This document shows, piece after piece, positions 10,175-20,186 of a DNA stretch of 64,000 nucleotides. Position numbers and translations under genes: made by a program. Source of the DNA: Prorocentrum cordatum (lineage: Eukaryota > Sar > Dinophyceae > Prorocentrales > Prorocentraceae); contig CAUYUJ010018704.1 of the NCBI GenBank assembly GCA_963575745.1, positions 265,896-329,895 on the forward strand, written 5' to 3'. A model generated the notes under the pieces. That model made no database searches. It saw only the letters and a program-made list of their open reading frames with translations, and was not told the origin of the DNA. The first letter of the stretch is position 1, and every line of letters starts with the position of its first letter.

Positions 10175-10220
10175 TGCTGGTAGGGATCAGCACTGGCCCA
10201 AGTGCTGATCCCTACCAACA
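10175..10220. repeat. 20-bp-arm hairpin with 6-nt loop
   Basis: Arms 10175-10194 and 10201-10220 pair at 19 of 20 positions around the loop GGCCCA, built on GGTAGGGATCAGCACT. It lies between coding segments of the minus-strand gene at 9.4-12.0 kb and could be an intronic fold, a 3' structure or a small-RNA precursor. Confidence 0.85.
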
Positions 10221-10263
10221 TCGTCGAAACCCACGGTCTCTCATCTCTTCAGCTGTGAGAGTG

Positions 10264-10505
10264 TGCTCTCGGCTGATGCCGTGCCTCCTCCTCCTCCTCC
10301 TCCTCCTCCTTCGCCTCCTCCTCCTTGTCATCTTCCTCCTCTTTGTCCTCCTGATCTTCCTCCTCCTCCTCCTGCTCCTCCTCCTCTTCCGCATCCTCCT
10401 TCTCGTGCTGCTCCTCCTCCTCCACCTCCTCCTCCTCTTCCGCCTTCTCTTCCTCCTCCTCCTCCTCCTCCTCCTCCTCCTCCTCCTCCTCCTCCTCCTC
10501 CCCGT
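10264..10505. repeat. CTC/GAG microsatellite
   Basis: Nearly pure CTC triplets with interruptions. Poly-Glu and poly-Arg frames on the minus strand here are repeat translations. It separates two plausible exons, so it may lie in an intron. Confidence 0.85.
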
Positions 10506-10509
10506 CACC

Positions 10510-10658
10510 CTTCCTCTCCACCATCTGCCGTTGCTATCTTGGCCCAAGCGCGCCTGCGCCTTCAACACCTCGTTGAAGACATCCTTGTGCTGCAAGGCGC
10601 TGCGCCAGCTGCTCGTGGGCCCTACGGGGATCTCGAACTTCTCGGGCAGCTCCTGCAC
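10510..10658 (-). CDS. Probable internal exon of the multi-exon SET-like gene
   Basis: After an AG acceptor at 10659-10660 the minus strand reads VQELPEKFEIPVGPTSSW and then a soluble helical stretch with KDVFNEVLKAQARLGQDSNG before dissolving into GAG repeats. Composition is unlike the flanking microsatellites. The frame joins the exon ending at 11081 without a break. The 3' limit is uncertain. Confidence 0.45.
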
Positions 10659-11080
10659 CTGTCCGCGCACGCGGGCGCGGCGGAACGGCAAGGGCGTGTG
10701 ATTGGGATGAGGAGGAGGAGGAGGAGGAGGAGGAGGAGGAGGTGAAGCGAGAAGAGGAGGAGGGGGAAGGATGATGATGATGAGGAGGAGGATAGCACTG
10801 AGGATGAGGATGAGGATGACGAGGATGAGGTGGAAGATGATGAGGAGGAATCAGAGACGGGGAACCGAAGAAGAGGAGGGAGTGAAAAGGTGGACACGGA
10901 GCGGTCGGGAGGATGATGAGGAGCAGGAGGAGGAGGAGGAGGAAGAGGATGCGGAGGAGGAAGAGGAGCAGGAGGAGGAGGAGGAGGAGGAGGAAGGGGC
11001 GGGACAGGAGGAGGGGGAGGAGGGGGAGGTAAAGGAGGAAACGGGGGAGGACGATGACGACATAAGAGAATGGTTCGAGC
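10659..11080 (-). other. Putative GC-AG intron filled by a GAG/GAT microsatellite
   Basis: On the minus strand the upstream exon ends in AAG, the intron would begin GCTCGA and end GGACAG, and the phase is preserved (the upstream exon from its ATG is 906 nt). Non-canonical GC donors are known in dinoflagellates. The body is mostly GAG, GAT and GGA triplets, which explains the long artificial Pro/Ser frames. Confidence 0.45.
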
Positions 11081-11986
11081 CTTGTACTCGTCGATGAGCT
11101 TGCCCGTGATCAGTGACAGCTTGTTCTTGGCCTTGGCCTTGCCCCTGCCCTTGCCCTTGGGCGGCGCAGGGTGGGTGCACTCGAGGTGGACGGTGCAACC
11201 CGTGATCTCGACGATCTGGTAGACCATGTTCCCGCCAGCCTTCGGCACAACGTTGACGCCGACCTCGAACCCGAGCTCCGCGACCATCTTCGCGTCGAGG
11301 GCGACCGACCCTCCAGACCCGACAAACTCCACGAAGCCAGACGCCACAGCTGAAGCTGAGGCCGCGGCAGCGTCCGTGGTCTCCCACGGCACCTTCTTGC
11401 CAGCAGCGCTTGGGTGAGCGGCACACAGCTCCTCCATGAATTTGGCTTTGATATCGTCCAGCGTCCCGAAAACCTTCCGACCTTTAGCTCTCTTGCCCAT
11501 CACCATCATCACACAACGAACGTGCAAATCGCCTGAAACTTTGGTGGCCGTCGCTGGTGGCAAACCCTGGATCGTCTTGAGAAACTCGTCCACCTGGTCG
11601 AAGAAGACGCTGCATTCCATGACCCGCAGGTGCTTCGTGCCTGTGTGCTGCAGCTCGGAGAGGTCGGTGGCGGTAACTAGGTTGGACACTCCATCTTTGC
11701 AGAACGAGTCTGGCGCCACGAGGCCCGCCTTGAGGCAAGCAATGACCCATCGTGGAGCGGAAGCGAGTTGAGCTTGCGCCAGTGCCGCGAAGGTCTTGGG
11801 GGAGATGTCCCTCCTCTGGTCACCGATGCACTTGGCGTAGTCGACGATCTCGTTGAGAAATCTGCCGTCCTCACCTCCGCTCCACTTCTGAACGAAGCTG
11901 CACATGCTGGAGGCACAGCCCAGGAGCTCAGGCTGAGACCTCTCCACTCGGGCTGCGATGCCATCCCAGTCAGCGTTCTTCGTCAT
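11081..11986 (-). CDS. 5' exon of a multi-exon gene, helical N-terminal domain, unknown function
   Basis: ATG at 11986 gives MTKNADWDGIAARVERSQ and 302 residues to the proposed donor at 11081. Visible blocks are FVQKWSGGEDGRFLNEIVDY, a WVIACLKAGLVAPDSF helix, a basic GKRAKGRK patch, a beta-like segment ending VHLECTHPAPP, then KGKGRGKAKAKNK. I recall related Trp-rich N-termini with WSGG as a repeated dinoflagellate protein type, but cannot verify that here. With the downstream exons it would end in the SET-like segment near 9.4 kb. It belongs to the same-strand series inside the transposon. Confidence 0.6.
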
Positions 11987-12094
11987 CTTCACGTTTGTTG
12001 CAGCCAACTGGGGTCAGCGGCAAGGAAAACGCATGCTTCGGCCACCGCATGTCTTCTGGGATGTATGGTTTCAGCACGCAGTGCGGCGTTCTAT

Positions 12095-12880
12095 TCATCG
12101 AGTTTGTGGGCGAGGGGGGGGGTCTGGCGCTGACCGAAGCATGCATTTCTTCTTGCCGCCGAACACCTTGTGGATGTGTTGCAGCGTTTGAATCTTGGAC
12201 TGGTGGCGGTACGACGCGTGCGTGTCGTTGAACGCTTGCTGCAACAAGGATGGTAATCCAGGAAATTTAGCTTCCACCTCCCATTTGATCACTAAGAAGT
12301 CCATGCCCTGCGCCATTGGGATGCCGTAGGACGACGCCACACCGAGAACCAACTCTTTAGAAATAGTGCCGTCTGGTAAACATATGGATGGATTCAAACC
12401 CTTGGCGCCGAAGAGCACGCATCTCACGGTAGCCATAGTGTGGGACGAAGCAACGGTCAAGTATTTAAGATCCGAATCTTTGAAGCCAGCTAGATAACCA
12501 TTGCTGCGTTCCACCAAATCTCGATTGAACTCGAATGCATCGTCGCCTGTCGCTCCAGGTGCTCTCTCGAAACACGTAGCTTGCCTGCATTCCTCGGGGT
12601 CGAATCCAGAAGCCAACAAACGGTCCAGCAAGCCGTGTACATCTGCAATTTCCAACCCGATCCCCCAACGATTTGAGCTGTGTGTCCCTACGAACTGTGG
12701 CAACAACTTCTGATGATACGCCAATCCTTTCTGAATGAGCAAATTAAGGAGCACTCGAACCTCTGATTTGATTTGGCTGTTGGCTGAACCACTGGTGGAA
12801 GTAGACATAAACTTGCCTATGATAGGCTCCACAGTCGAGGCAACATCATCTAGGATATCTTTCACTGAGCCAGAAGCCAT
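12095..12880 (-). CDS. 261-aa unknown protein, first gene of the transposon series
   Basis: The chosen ATG at 12880 gives MASGSVKDILDDVASTVEPI. The frame is open further upstream, but a spliced-leader relic at 12922-12942 favours this start. The protein is helical, with LLIQKGLAYHQKLLPQFVG, a LLASGFDPEECRQATCFER block and an ending HQSKIQTLQHIHKVFGGKKK followed by a Pro/Arg tail. No catalytic motif or membrane segment is seen. The sequence between the ATG and the right terminus would be the 5' leader and control region. Confidence 0.6.
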   Translation of the reverse strand: MASGSVKDILDDVASTVEPIIGKFMSTSTSGSANSQIKSEVRVLLNLLIQKGLAYHQKLLPQFVGTHSSNRWGIGLEIADVHGLLDRLLASGFDPEECRQATCFERAPGATGDDAFEFNRDLVERSNGYLAGFKDSDLKYLTVASSHTMATVRCVLFGAKGLNPSICLPDGTISKELVLGVASSYGIPMAQGMDFLVIKWEVEAKFPGLPSLLQQAFNDTHASYRHQSKIQTLQHIHKVFGGKKKCMLRSAPDPPPRPQTR

Positions 12881-12921
12881 AACAATAACGTCGTTGAATA
12901 TCAAGAGAAACACCGACCTGC

Positions 12922-12942
12922 TCGGAACCCAAATGGCTATGG
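12922..12942 (-). other. Second, more diverged spliced-leader relic
   Basis: The minus strand matches the dinoflagellate leader at about 15 of 21 positions, keeping TAGCCATTT in the centre, 42 nt before the ATG at 12880. It is weaker than the relic at 3676 but in the corresponding place relative to its gene. Confidence 0.6.
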
Positions 12943-13115
12943 AGGCGACGGGGGGATACGATACTTTCCAACGTCGCAGGATACACTTCGCCACCATGGC
13001 GAACAGGATCCGCACAAACAGCGGCCCCCCAACAGCGACATTATCTTCGCGCCGCAAAAAAACACGCGCCCTCATGGAAAACAACACGCGCTATCGGGTA
13101 TTTTTTGGGGCACCT

Positions 13116-13175
13116 ATCCTGGTTGCTATCCTGGTTGCTATCCTGCTTGCTATCTTGGTTCGTATCTCGCTTTGA
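13116..13175 (+). repeat. Five subterminal 12-bp repeats
   Basis: Consecutive 12-mers are TATCCTGGTTGC twice, TATCCTGCTTGC, TATCTTGGTTCG and TATCTCGCTTTG, about 290 bp inside the right terminus. Short subterminal repeats are known transposase-binding sites in En/Spm-type elements; that role here is inferred. Confidence 0.75.
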
Positions 13176-13439
13176 ACCTACTTCGCATTCGCCGTAACCC
13201 CGTTGCTATCCACAACGAACATATATAGTAAATGCGTATGTAAGTAAACTAAGTAATCAGCATCCTACAACGAATCATAATCACCAGGCCCGATCGCGGT
13301 TACTGTGGATACTACAACTTCCCTAAGCAGACCCGCTGGATAGTAAACACATGTGCCATATGTATGTTAGGTGTTGGATTTATATGTGCGTTGTATGCGT
13401 GATACATGTGACGTGCATCCCAAATACATCCACGCAATC

Positions 13440-13466
13440 AGATGGTAAACAGGGCGACCATCTCAG
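13440..13466 (-). repeat. Right terminal inverted repeat
   Basis: CGACCATCTCAG at 13455-13466 is the exact complement of the left terminus. The inner 15 bp match with five differences. TA follows at 13467-13468 and then the interrupted composite repeat resumes with GGTTTCTAGT. Confidence 0.85.
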
Positions 13467-14432
13467 TAGGTTTCTAGTTGACTCAAAAGAGCTCACAGAT
13501 CACTCCACAGGGGGGTCCGGGCAGGCGTTGGGAGTTGCCGGCCGGGCCTGTGCCGGGCTCGTTTTTCACCAACAGTCACACACTTCGTGCTCGTCGACCT
13601 CTCAGAACCCCATTCCCAGGCCACATTCTGAATAACCGGATGCAACAGTCACACACTTCGTGCTCTTCGACTTCCCAGAACTCCATTCCCGGGCCACATT
13701 TTGAATGCCCGGAGCCAACTGTAGGCCACTTCGTGGTCTTCGAGTTCCCAGAACTCCATTCCCGGGCCACATTTTGAATGCCCGGAGCCAACTGTAGGCC
13801 ACTTCGTGCTCTTCGAGTTCCCAGAACTCCATTCCCGGGCCACATTTTGGATGCCCGGAGCCAACTGTAGGCCACTTCGTGGTCTTCGAGTTCCCAGAAC
13901 TCCATTCCCGGGCCACATTTTGATGCCCGGAGCCAACTGTAGGCCACTTCGTGGTCTTCGAGTTCCCAGAACTCCATTCCTGGGCATGATTTTGAATGCC
14001 CGGAGCCAACTGTAGGCCACTTCGTGTTCTTCGAGTTCCCAGAACTACATTCCCGGGCCACATTTTGAATGCTGAGGCAGGCTGAGGCTGAGGCTGAGGC
14101 AGGCTGATGCTGAGGCAGGCTGAGGCTGAGGCTGAGGCTGATGCAGGCTGAGGCTGAGGCAGCCTGAGGCTGAGGCCGAGGCTGAAGGCAGACTGAGGCT
14201 GAGGCTGAGGCAGGCTGAGGCTGAGGCTGAGGCAGGCTGAGGCTGAGGCAGGCTGAGGCTGAGGCTGTGAGGCTGCTGTGACTGCCGTTGCCACTGCGAC
14301 TGTCATCGCGAATGCGACTACGACTGCGAGAACAGCACAATTCTACAACTGGATTCTCATCTGAATCTTAAGGGGAATGCTTCCAGATATGCTCCTACAC
14401 ATCGCTGTTAGGTTGCTTTGCCGGGATAATTT
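13467..14432 (+). repeat. Composite repeat copy B, interrupted by the transposon
   Basis: The copy starts with ACCTAACAGCG at 1042, is broken at TA (1061-1062 / 13467-13468), and continues with GGTTTCTAGT. Seven 73-bp units run from about 13582 to 14069, a GCTGAG block to about 14270, and the conserved tail ends GGGATAATTT at 14432. Confidence 0.9.
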
Positions 14433-14735
14433 GTTGGTGTTGCAGCCCAGGAGGGGTCCACCATCTTTGGGTCGGTGGATGTGGCGTGGCCTGGGGCGGG
14501 GGGGTTAGGGGGCAGACATAATAATGTAATGCAATGCAATACCAAGCAATTATGCAATCATTGGATACATAGGATACGTTGCATTACGGCTTCCGTTCCG
14601 CTGCGCGACCTGCCTCTGGCAGCACGTCACTTCCGGACGTGGATTCTATAGGCTTACGCCACATCCGCCGACCCCTCTATAAACCACTGCGCCTCCAGGA
14701 CTGCATTCCTCGTGGCGAGGATTCTCGCGGGCCTC
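14433..14735. other. Unique spacer, nothing recognised
   Basis: A G-rich stretch, an ATGCAATGC-rich short repeat near 14520-14560 and mixed sequence follow. No open frame with protein-like composition was found. Confidence 0.5.
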
Positions 14736-15090
14736 TTCGAGGCAGTTTCGAAGGGTCTTGGGGGCCGTTTGGGAGCTTCTTTTGGGCCTCTTGGGGGCTC
14801 CTTGGGGCCTCTTGGGTGCCTCATGGGGGCCTCTAGGGGCCGCTTGGGGGCCTCTTGGGTCCTCCGGAGAGCTTCGTTGGGCGGAGCGCTGGAATTCGCG
14901 GTTCGTGGTCCCTCTCTTGAGCCCTTCTTCGGGTCGTCTTGGAGCTCTCTTGGGCCGTCTAGGGCGCCTCTTGGGCCACGTTGGAGTTCTTTTGGGTTGC
15001 CTGTGGGGCCTCCTGGGAGCCTCGTGGGCCGTCTTGGGGTGGTCCTTGGGGCCTCGTGGGGGCCTCGTGGACGGTTTTCAACGCCGTGAG
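14735..15090 (+). repeat. Degenerate TTGGGGGCCTC repeats
   Basis: Variants of CTTGGGGGCCTCTTGGG recur about twenty times. Gly/Ala/Leu/Trp-rich frames over this stretch follow the repeat rather than a gene. Confidence 0.7.
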
Positions 15091-15253
15091 TGTAACAAGT
15101 TGGATATGCTGAAAATGCACGTTTTCCCCATGGGATTTCAAGATTTTAGTTTCTGGGGGCTTCTTGGGGGACTTGTTAACAAAGAGCAGCTTCCGGAGTC
15201 ATCTGGATCCCAGGGTCAAGCACGTAGGACGGCACCGACAACAAACAATTTGT

Positions 15254-15289
15254 CCCAACCCTCCTGCGTTGGGTTCCCGTTTTGAATGG
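15254..15289 (+). repeat. Array-boundary motif, copy 1
   Basis: CCCAACCCTCCTGCGTTGGG followed by TTCCCGTTTTGAATGG; the first part can fold on itself. Relatives are at 22041, 22189, 22276, 26154, 48664 and, inverted, near 41107-41131. Confidence 0.75.
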
Positions 15290-15394
15290 AGCACTGCGGT
15301 CGCACACCCTTCGCCTGTCGCCCCCTCTCCCTTCTCTCCTGCCTCACCTCGCTCCTTCCTGCGTGCCGGCTTGCCTCCTACCTGGCCATCTCTG

Positions 15395-16960
15395 GGGGGC
15401 TGCGATGTGCGAGATTGTCGCCACTTTCGAGGGCTGCTGGGGGGTCCAGCGGAGTGACGTCCTACCCATATTCAAACTAGACTTCGCCATCCTTGGGTGA
15501 CTGCGATGTGCGCAGCTGTCGCCACTTTCGAGGGCTGCTGGGGGGTCCAGCGGAGTGACGTCCCACGCAGTTTCACATTAGACCTCGCCATCCCTAGGGG
15601 GCTGCGATCTGCGAAGCTGTCGCCACTTTCGAGGGCTGCTGGGGGGTCCAGCGGAGCGATGTCTTACCCAGATTCAGATGAGACCTCGCCATTCCTGGGG
15701 AGCTGCGATCTGCGAAGCTGTCGCCACTTTCGAGAGCTGCTGGGGGCGGAGTGACGTTCCAAGCAGATTCAGATTAGACCTCGCCATCCCGGGGGGAGCT
15801 GCGATGTACGAAGCTGTCGCCACTTTCGCGGGCTGCTGGGGGTCCCAGCGGAGTGACGTCTGACCCAGATTCAGATTAGACCTCGCCATCCTTGGGGGGC
15901 TGCGATCTGTGAAACTGTCGCCACTTTCGAGGGCTGCTGGGGGGTCCAGCGGAGTGACGTCCTACCCATATTCAAACTAGACTTCGCAATCCTTGGGTGA
16001 CTGCGAGGTGCGCAGCTGTCGCCCTTTTCGAGGGCTGCTGAGGGGTCCAGCGCAGTGACGTCCTACCCAGATTCAAACTGGACCTCGCCATCCCTGGGGG
16101 GGGGGCTGCGATCTGCGAAACAGTCGCCACTTTCGAGGGCTGCTGGGGGTCCCAGCGGAGTGACGTCCTACTCATATTCAAACTAGACCTCGCCATCCTT
16201 GGGGGGCTGCGATCTGAGAAGCTGTCGCCACTTTCGAGGGCTGTTGGAGTATCCAGCGGAGTGACGTCTTACCCAGATTCAACTTTATCAGTGGAATCCG
16301 TGGGGGACTGCGATGTGCGAAGCTGTCGCCACTTTCGAGGGCTGCTGGGAGGTCCAGCGGAGGGACGCCTTACCCAGATTCAGATTCGATGTCGCCATCC
16401 TTGGGGAGCTGCGATCTGCGAAGCTGTCGCCACTTTCGAGGGTTGCTGGGAGGTTCAGCGGATTGACGTTGTACACAGATTCAGACTAGACCTCGCCATC
16501 CCTGGGGGCTGCGATCTGCGAAGTTGTCGCCACTTTCGAGTGCTGCTGGGGGGTCCAGCGGAGTGCCGTCTTACCCAGATTCAGATCAGACCTCGCCATC
16601 CCTTGGGGGCTGCGATCTGCGAAACAGTCGCCACTTTCGCGGGCTGCTGGGGAGGTCCAGCGGAGTGACGTCATACCCAGATTCAAACTGGACCTCGCCA
16701 TCCCTGGGTGGCTGCGATGTGCGAAACTGTCACCACTTTCGAGGGCTGCTGGGGGAACCAGCGGAGTGACATCTTCTTACCCAGATTCAGATTCGACCTC
16801 GCCATCCCTGGGGGGGGCTTCGATGTGCGAAACCGTCGCCACTTTCGAGGGCTGCTGGGGGGCTCAGCACTGTGACGCACTGCGCAGACTCAGATTCGAC
16901 CTCATCCTTGGGCTTCTGCGACCTACGACACTGTTGCCAGTTTCGCGGGCCGCTGGGGGG
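15395..16960 (+). repeat. 101-bp tandem array, block 1
   Basis: About 15 units; CCACTTTCGAG starts at 15421, 15522 and 15623, giving exactly 101 bp in the first units. The unit includes CTGCGATCTGCGAAACTGTC, GGGCTGCTGGGGGGTCCAGC and GGAGTGACGTC. Units diverge by point changes and G-run length. Confidence 0.92.
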
Positions 16961-17356
16961 TCCAGCGGGGCGCCGTCGCGGGCCGCCTGCAGACCTGGCG
17001 GCGCACCTTCGAGCGTTTTACCTCCCGCACATGAGAAGTGCAGGGAAGGAGCAGGGTATTTGTCGTGCGGGCAAGGCCTCGCTCCCTTCTTGCACTGACT
17101 ATGCACACGTCTAAGCATTGTTTCGAGGGCCGCGGCAACGTGGTGCAGGCAGCGCTGCATCTTTAGCGCGCGAATGGCAAAATCATCACTCGTCGGTCCC
17201 CTCCCGTCATTTTCGTCGTCGTCATCTGCCCCACTGCCCCCTTCCCTTTGCTGCTGCCGCGCTGACGTTCGGCCCCCGACGCATGCTTCGCTTGCCCTTC
17301 GTTCCCGCCCCCATGTCCTTCTCAAGCCTGGGCCTTCGCTCCTCGTCCTTTTGTTG

Positions 17357-18513
17357 TTGAACATTATTACTTCTAAAGAATAATTATTGTTGGGACCCCT
17401 GGTGCGCGACCCCCCTCCAAAACCTAGGCCGCAGCTACATTTTCATCATTTTTTAGCGAAAGCTTCAGAAAAGTGAATTATTACCGGATCCGGTTGTTTT
17501 GTTGTACTCCGTTTTCCCTTGCAAAAAACACTATAAAATGAAAATTCTTGTTCTTACTTGATCAAATTGCAAGAATCCCTTGCAAAAAATAAGGTAAAGT
17601 GGACATTCGTGCGCGCAAGACGAAATCCTTCCAAAACCTTAGGTTTCGTAGCGATTTTAACATAAAAACATCAAAAACCCAATGGTTTTTTAAGAAAAAA
17701 TTGTCAAAATGTCCTTCCGCGCGCGCTGTCCGAATCCCACAAAACCAATGGTTTTTCAACATTTATGTTACATGAGCTCGCGCGAGCTACTTTTTCTTGT
17801 TCTAACATAATCAAATTTCAATAATCCCTTGCAAAAAATAAGGTAAAGTGGACATTCGCGCGCGCAAGACGAAATCCTTCCAGAACCTTAGGTTTCGTAA
17901 CGATTTCAACATAAAAACATCAAAAACCCAATGGTTTTTCAAAAAAAAATGTCCAAATTTCATCCCGCGCGCGCTGTCCGACTCCCACAAAACCAATGGT
18001 TTTTCAACATTTATGTTACATGAGCTCGCGCGAGCTACTTTTTCTTGTTCTAACATAATCAAATTTCAATACTCCCTTGCAAAAAAAAGTAAAGTGGACA
18101 TTCGCGCGCGCAAGACCAACAAAAAACACGACGATCTCAGGAACTTGCCCCAAAAATGTGACCAACTCCGCTCTCTCTGTCTCTCTCTCTGTCTGCTCTC
18201 TGTCTCTCTCTCTGTCTGTCTGTGTCATGTATTGTATGTCACAATTGCAGGATGCTGGGCACACGCGCGCCCCGAATAAGTGACCAAGTTCTGTGGGTGT
18301 GTACCCCACGCCAGTGTAGTAGCCACGGTCGTCCGCACGCCACGAAGTGAAGTGTCCCAACGTCATAGGGCGGGAAGCTGGGTTTGGGTGGTCGCGAAGA
18401 GTCGTTTGGATATTTGGTAGAGCTTGAACTGCCCCCCCACGAAGTGGGGGTATTGTCTCGCGTCGCATGAAAACCCTGGCACTGGTGAGAACACTGAGCG
18501 TTCGGGTAAAATG

Positions 18514-18552
<39 letters not shown>

Positions 18553-19467
18553 GAACATTATTAATTCTAAAGAATAATTATTGTTGGGGCCCCTGGTGCA
18601 CGCCCCCCCTGCGCCGCCTAGGCCGCAGCTACATTTTCATCATTTTCGTGAGGAAGCCTCAGGTAATACGATGTCATCAAGATCCGGTTGTTTTGTTGTA
18701 ATCCGTTTTCCCTTGCAAAAAACACTATAAAATGACATTTCTTGTTCTAATATAATCAAATTTCAAGAATCCCTTGCAAAAAATAAGGTAAAGTGGACAT
18801 TCGCGCGCGCAAGACGAAATCCTTCCAAAAGCTTAGTGTTCGGAGCGATTTTAACATAAAAACATCAAAAAACCAATGGTTTTTCAACAAAAAAATGTCA
18901 AAATCTCATCCCGCGCGCTCTTGCGGATTCGTAGGAAACCCAACACTTTTTAAACATTTCTGTCAAACGGGCTTTTGCGAGCAACTTTTTCGAACTTCTG
19001 CGACAACGGTTGCGCACCTGCCAGGGCCATCATCCCTGTCAAATAATACCATGCGGGACACATTCGTTTTTTGCGCGCGCACGCCGAAATCTCCAAAAAC
19101 CATTGGGCTTCTTAAGAATTTTAGCACCGCGCATCATTCATCAAAAATCCCCTTTCGCACCGCGCTGTCCGTGGCTTAACAACTTCTGTGGGTTAACAAG
19201 GCTTAAGAACTTCTGTGGGTGTACGAACGTAGGCTTAACAACTTCTGTGGGTGTGTACTCCACGCCAGTGTAGTAGCCACGGTCGTCCGCAGGCCACGAA
19301 GTGAAGTGTCCGAACGTCATAGGGCGGGAAGCTGGGTGTGGGTGGTGGCGAAGAGTCGTGTGGATATTTGGTAGAGCTTGCACTTCCCCCCCACAAAGTG
19401 GGGGTATTGGCTGGCGTCGCATGAAAACCCTGGCACTGGTGAGAACACTGAGCGTTCGGGTAAAGTG

Positions 19468-19501
<34 letters not shown>
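17357..19501 (+). mobile_element. TTG-tailed tandem dimer inserted in E1 (SINE-like)
   Basis: Two head-to-tail units (17357 to about 18550 and 18551-19501) each start GAACATTATT-(A/C)TTCTAAAG and GAATAATTATTGTTGGG and end in (TTG)n. The 3' part of each has a CCCCCAC-GAA-GTGGGGG hairpin. In E2 (28.99-29.06 kb) the flanks are joined at CTCGTCCTTTTGTTG with no insert. A simple-repeat 3' tail and insertion at a TTG site are typical of target-primed retroposons. No coding frame is seen. Confidence 0.65.
17577..18125 (+). repeat. 248-bp AT-rich direct repeats
   Basis: CCCTTGCAAAAAA starts at 17577, 17826 and 18074, giving periods of 249 and 248 bp. Each unit has GTGGACATTCGCGCGCGCAA, CCAATGGTTTTT and a GAGCTCGCGCGAGCTA palindrome. 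A diverged unit lies at about 18775-18990. Confidence 0.88.
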
Positions 19502-19502
<1 letters not shown>

Positions 19503-19600
19503 CTTGTGTGTTGTGCCACGCGAGCGCGTCCCATGCACCTTGCGCAACACATAACGGCGCCTGCGCTGTCATCCTGTTGTCACTTGATGCACATGGGTTG

Positions 19601-20186
19601 GGTCCGTTGCAGGGTAAGTGCATGTTGTATGTGATTTTCTATGTACACATCTTGCGTGTTTTGCTATTGCTGATAACTGTTGGGCTCTCTATATCCGCCA
19701 AGGCGCTCTCGCCTCGGCGCCGGCTGCATTTCCTTTGGAATTAACTACCGCCCAAACCAACCCCCAAACAATAACGCTCGCGTGCGATACTTCCTCACAA
19801 TGAATTTCGAGAGGCCCTGGGCAGACAGGGAACCTCAGGCAGGGCGCTTTTGGCACCACATGGGGGTCCTTCAGAGCAGTGAAGAAAGCGAGACTTGCAG
19901 AGTCTGTTGTCTTAGGCTGAAGTGTTCTGAATACAGTCGGACCGGGGTATAAGATCGAGGTCGCTTCGGGGAGGGTGCCCTGATGTTCTTCGCCTTAGTA
20001 TAGGTGGACGTTCTTGTGCATGCCGGGGAGGGTTCCCCTGGATGAATTCTGTGTGCTTTGGCCGGCGGAGGGCATCTGTTCTTCAGAGGGCTGCTCTTCT
20101 GGCCTAGGCCCGACTCTATGAACTTCCGGTGTACGTGCCAGGCGCTGCCCGGCGAAAGACCTTTCTGCACCTGCCCCGACCGAGCA
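19601..20186. other. Mixed spacer upstream of the TPR exon
   Basis: No repeat family or protein-like frame stands out. The last 25 bases before 20187 are pyrimidine-rich and end CGAGCAG, which fits a splice acceptor for the following exon. Confidence 0.4.

Larger units (their letters stand above)
1063..13466 (-). mobile_element. 12.4-kb multi-gene DNA transposon-like element
   Basis: The ends are CTGAGATGGTCG at 1063-1074 and its exact complement at 13455-13466. Both are flanked by TA (1061-1062 and 13467-13468). The flanks, GACTGA on the left and GGTTTCTAGT on the right, are contiguous as GACTGATAGGTTTCTAGT in composite copy C at 53103-53120, which is the expected unoccupied target with one TA. 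All recognisable genes within are on the minus strand and one resembles a DDE transposase. A 2-bp duplication fits CMC-type (CACTA/Mirage) or TA-specific families; the termini are not CACTA. The boundaries are seen directly; assignment of the transposase to this element is inferred from position. Confidence 0.85.
15254..19600 (+). repeat. Array-bearing composite element E1 (with insertion)
   Basis: The order is boundary motif, pyrimidine-rich leader with GCTCCTTCCTGCGTGCC, 101-bp array, then a unique right part with GCTGCCGCGCTGACGTTCG and CTCGTCCTTTTGTTG. That part resumes after an insertion as GTGCCACGCGAGCG and ATAACGGCGCCTGC. E2 at 26154-29165 has the same parts without the insertion. Confidence 0.78.

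Noticed and set aside
10249-10524. Poly-Glu and poly-Arg proteins on the minus strand
   Set aside because: Pure microsatellite translation; the protein-like part starts only beyond 10510.
11995-12025. Spliced-leader relic upstream of the ATG at 11986
   Set aside because: AGCCAA and GG-C-GG are present but at least two gaps are needed to align; not better than chance.
15395-16960. GTGACGTC in each 101-bp unit as a cAMP-response-type binding site
   Set aside because: It is simply part of the repeat unit, is lost in block 3, and no nearby gene would use it.
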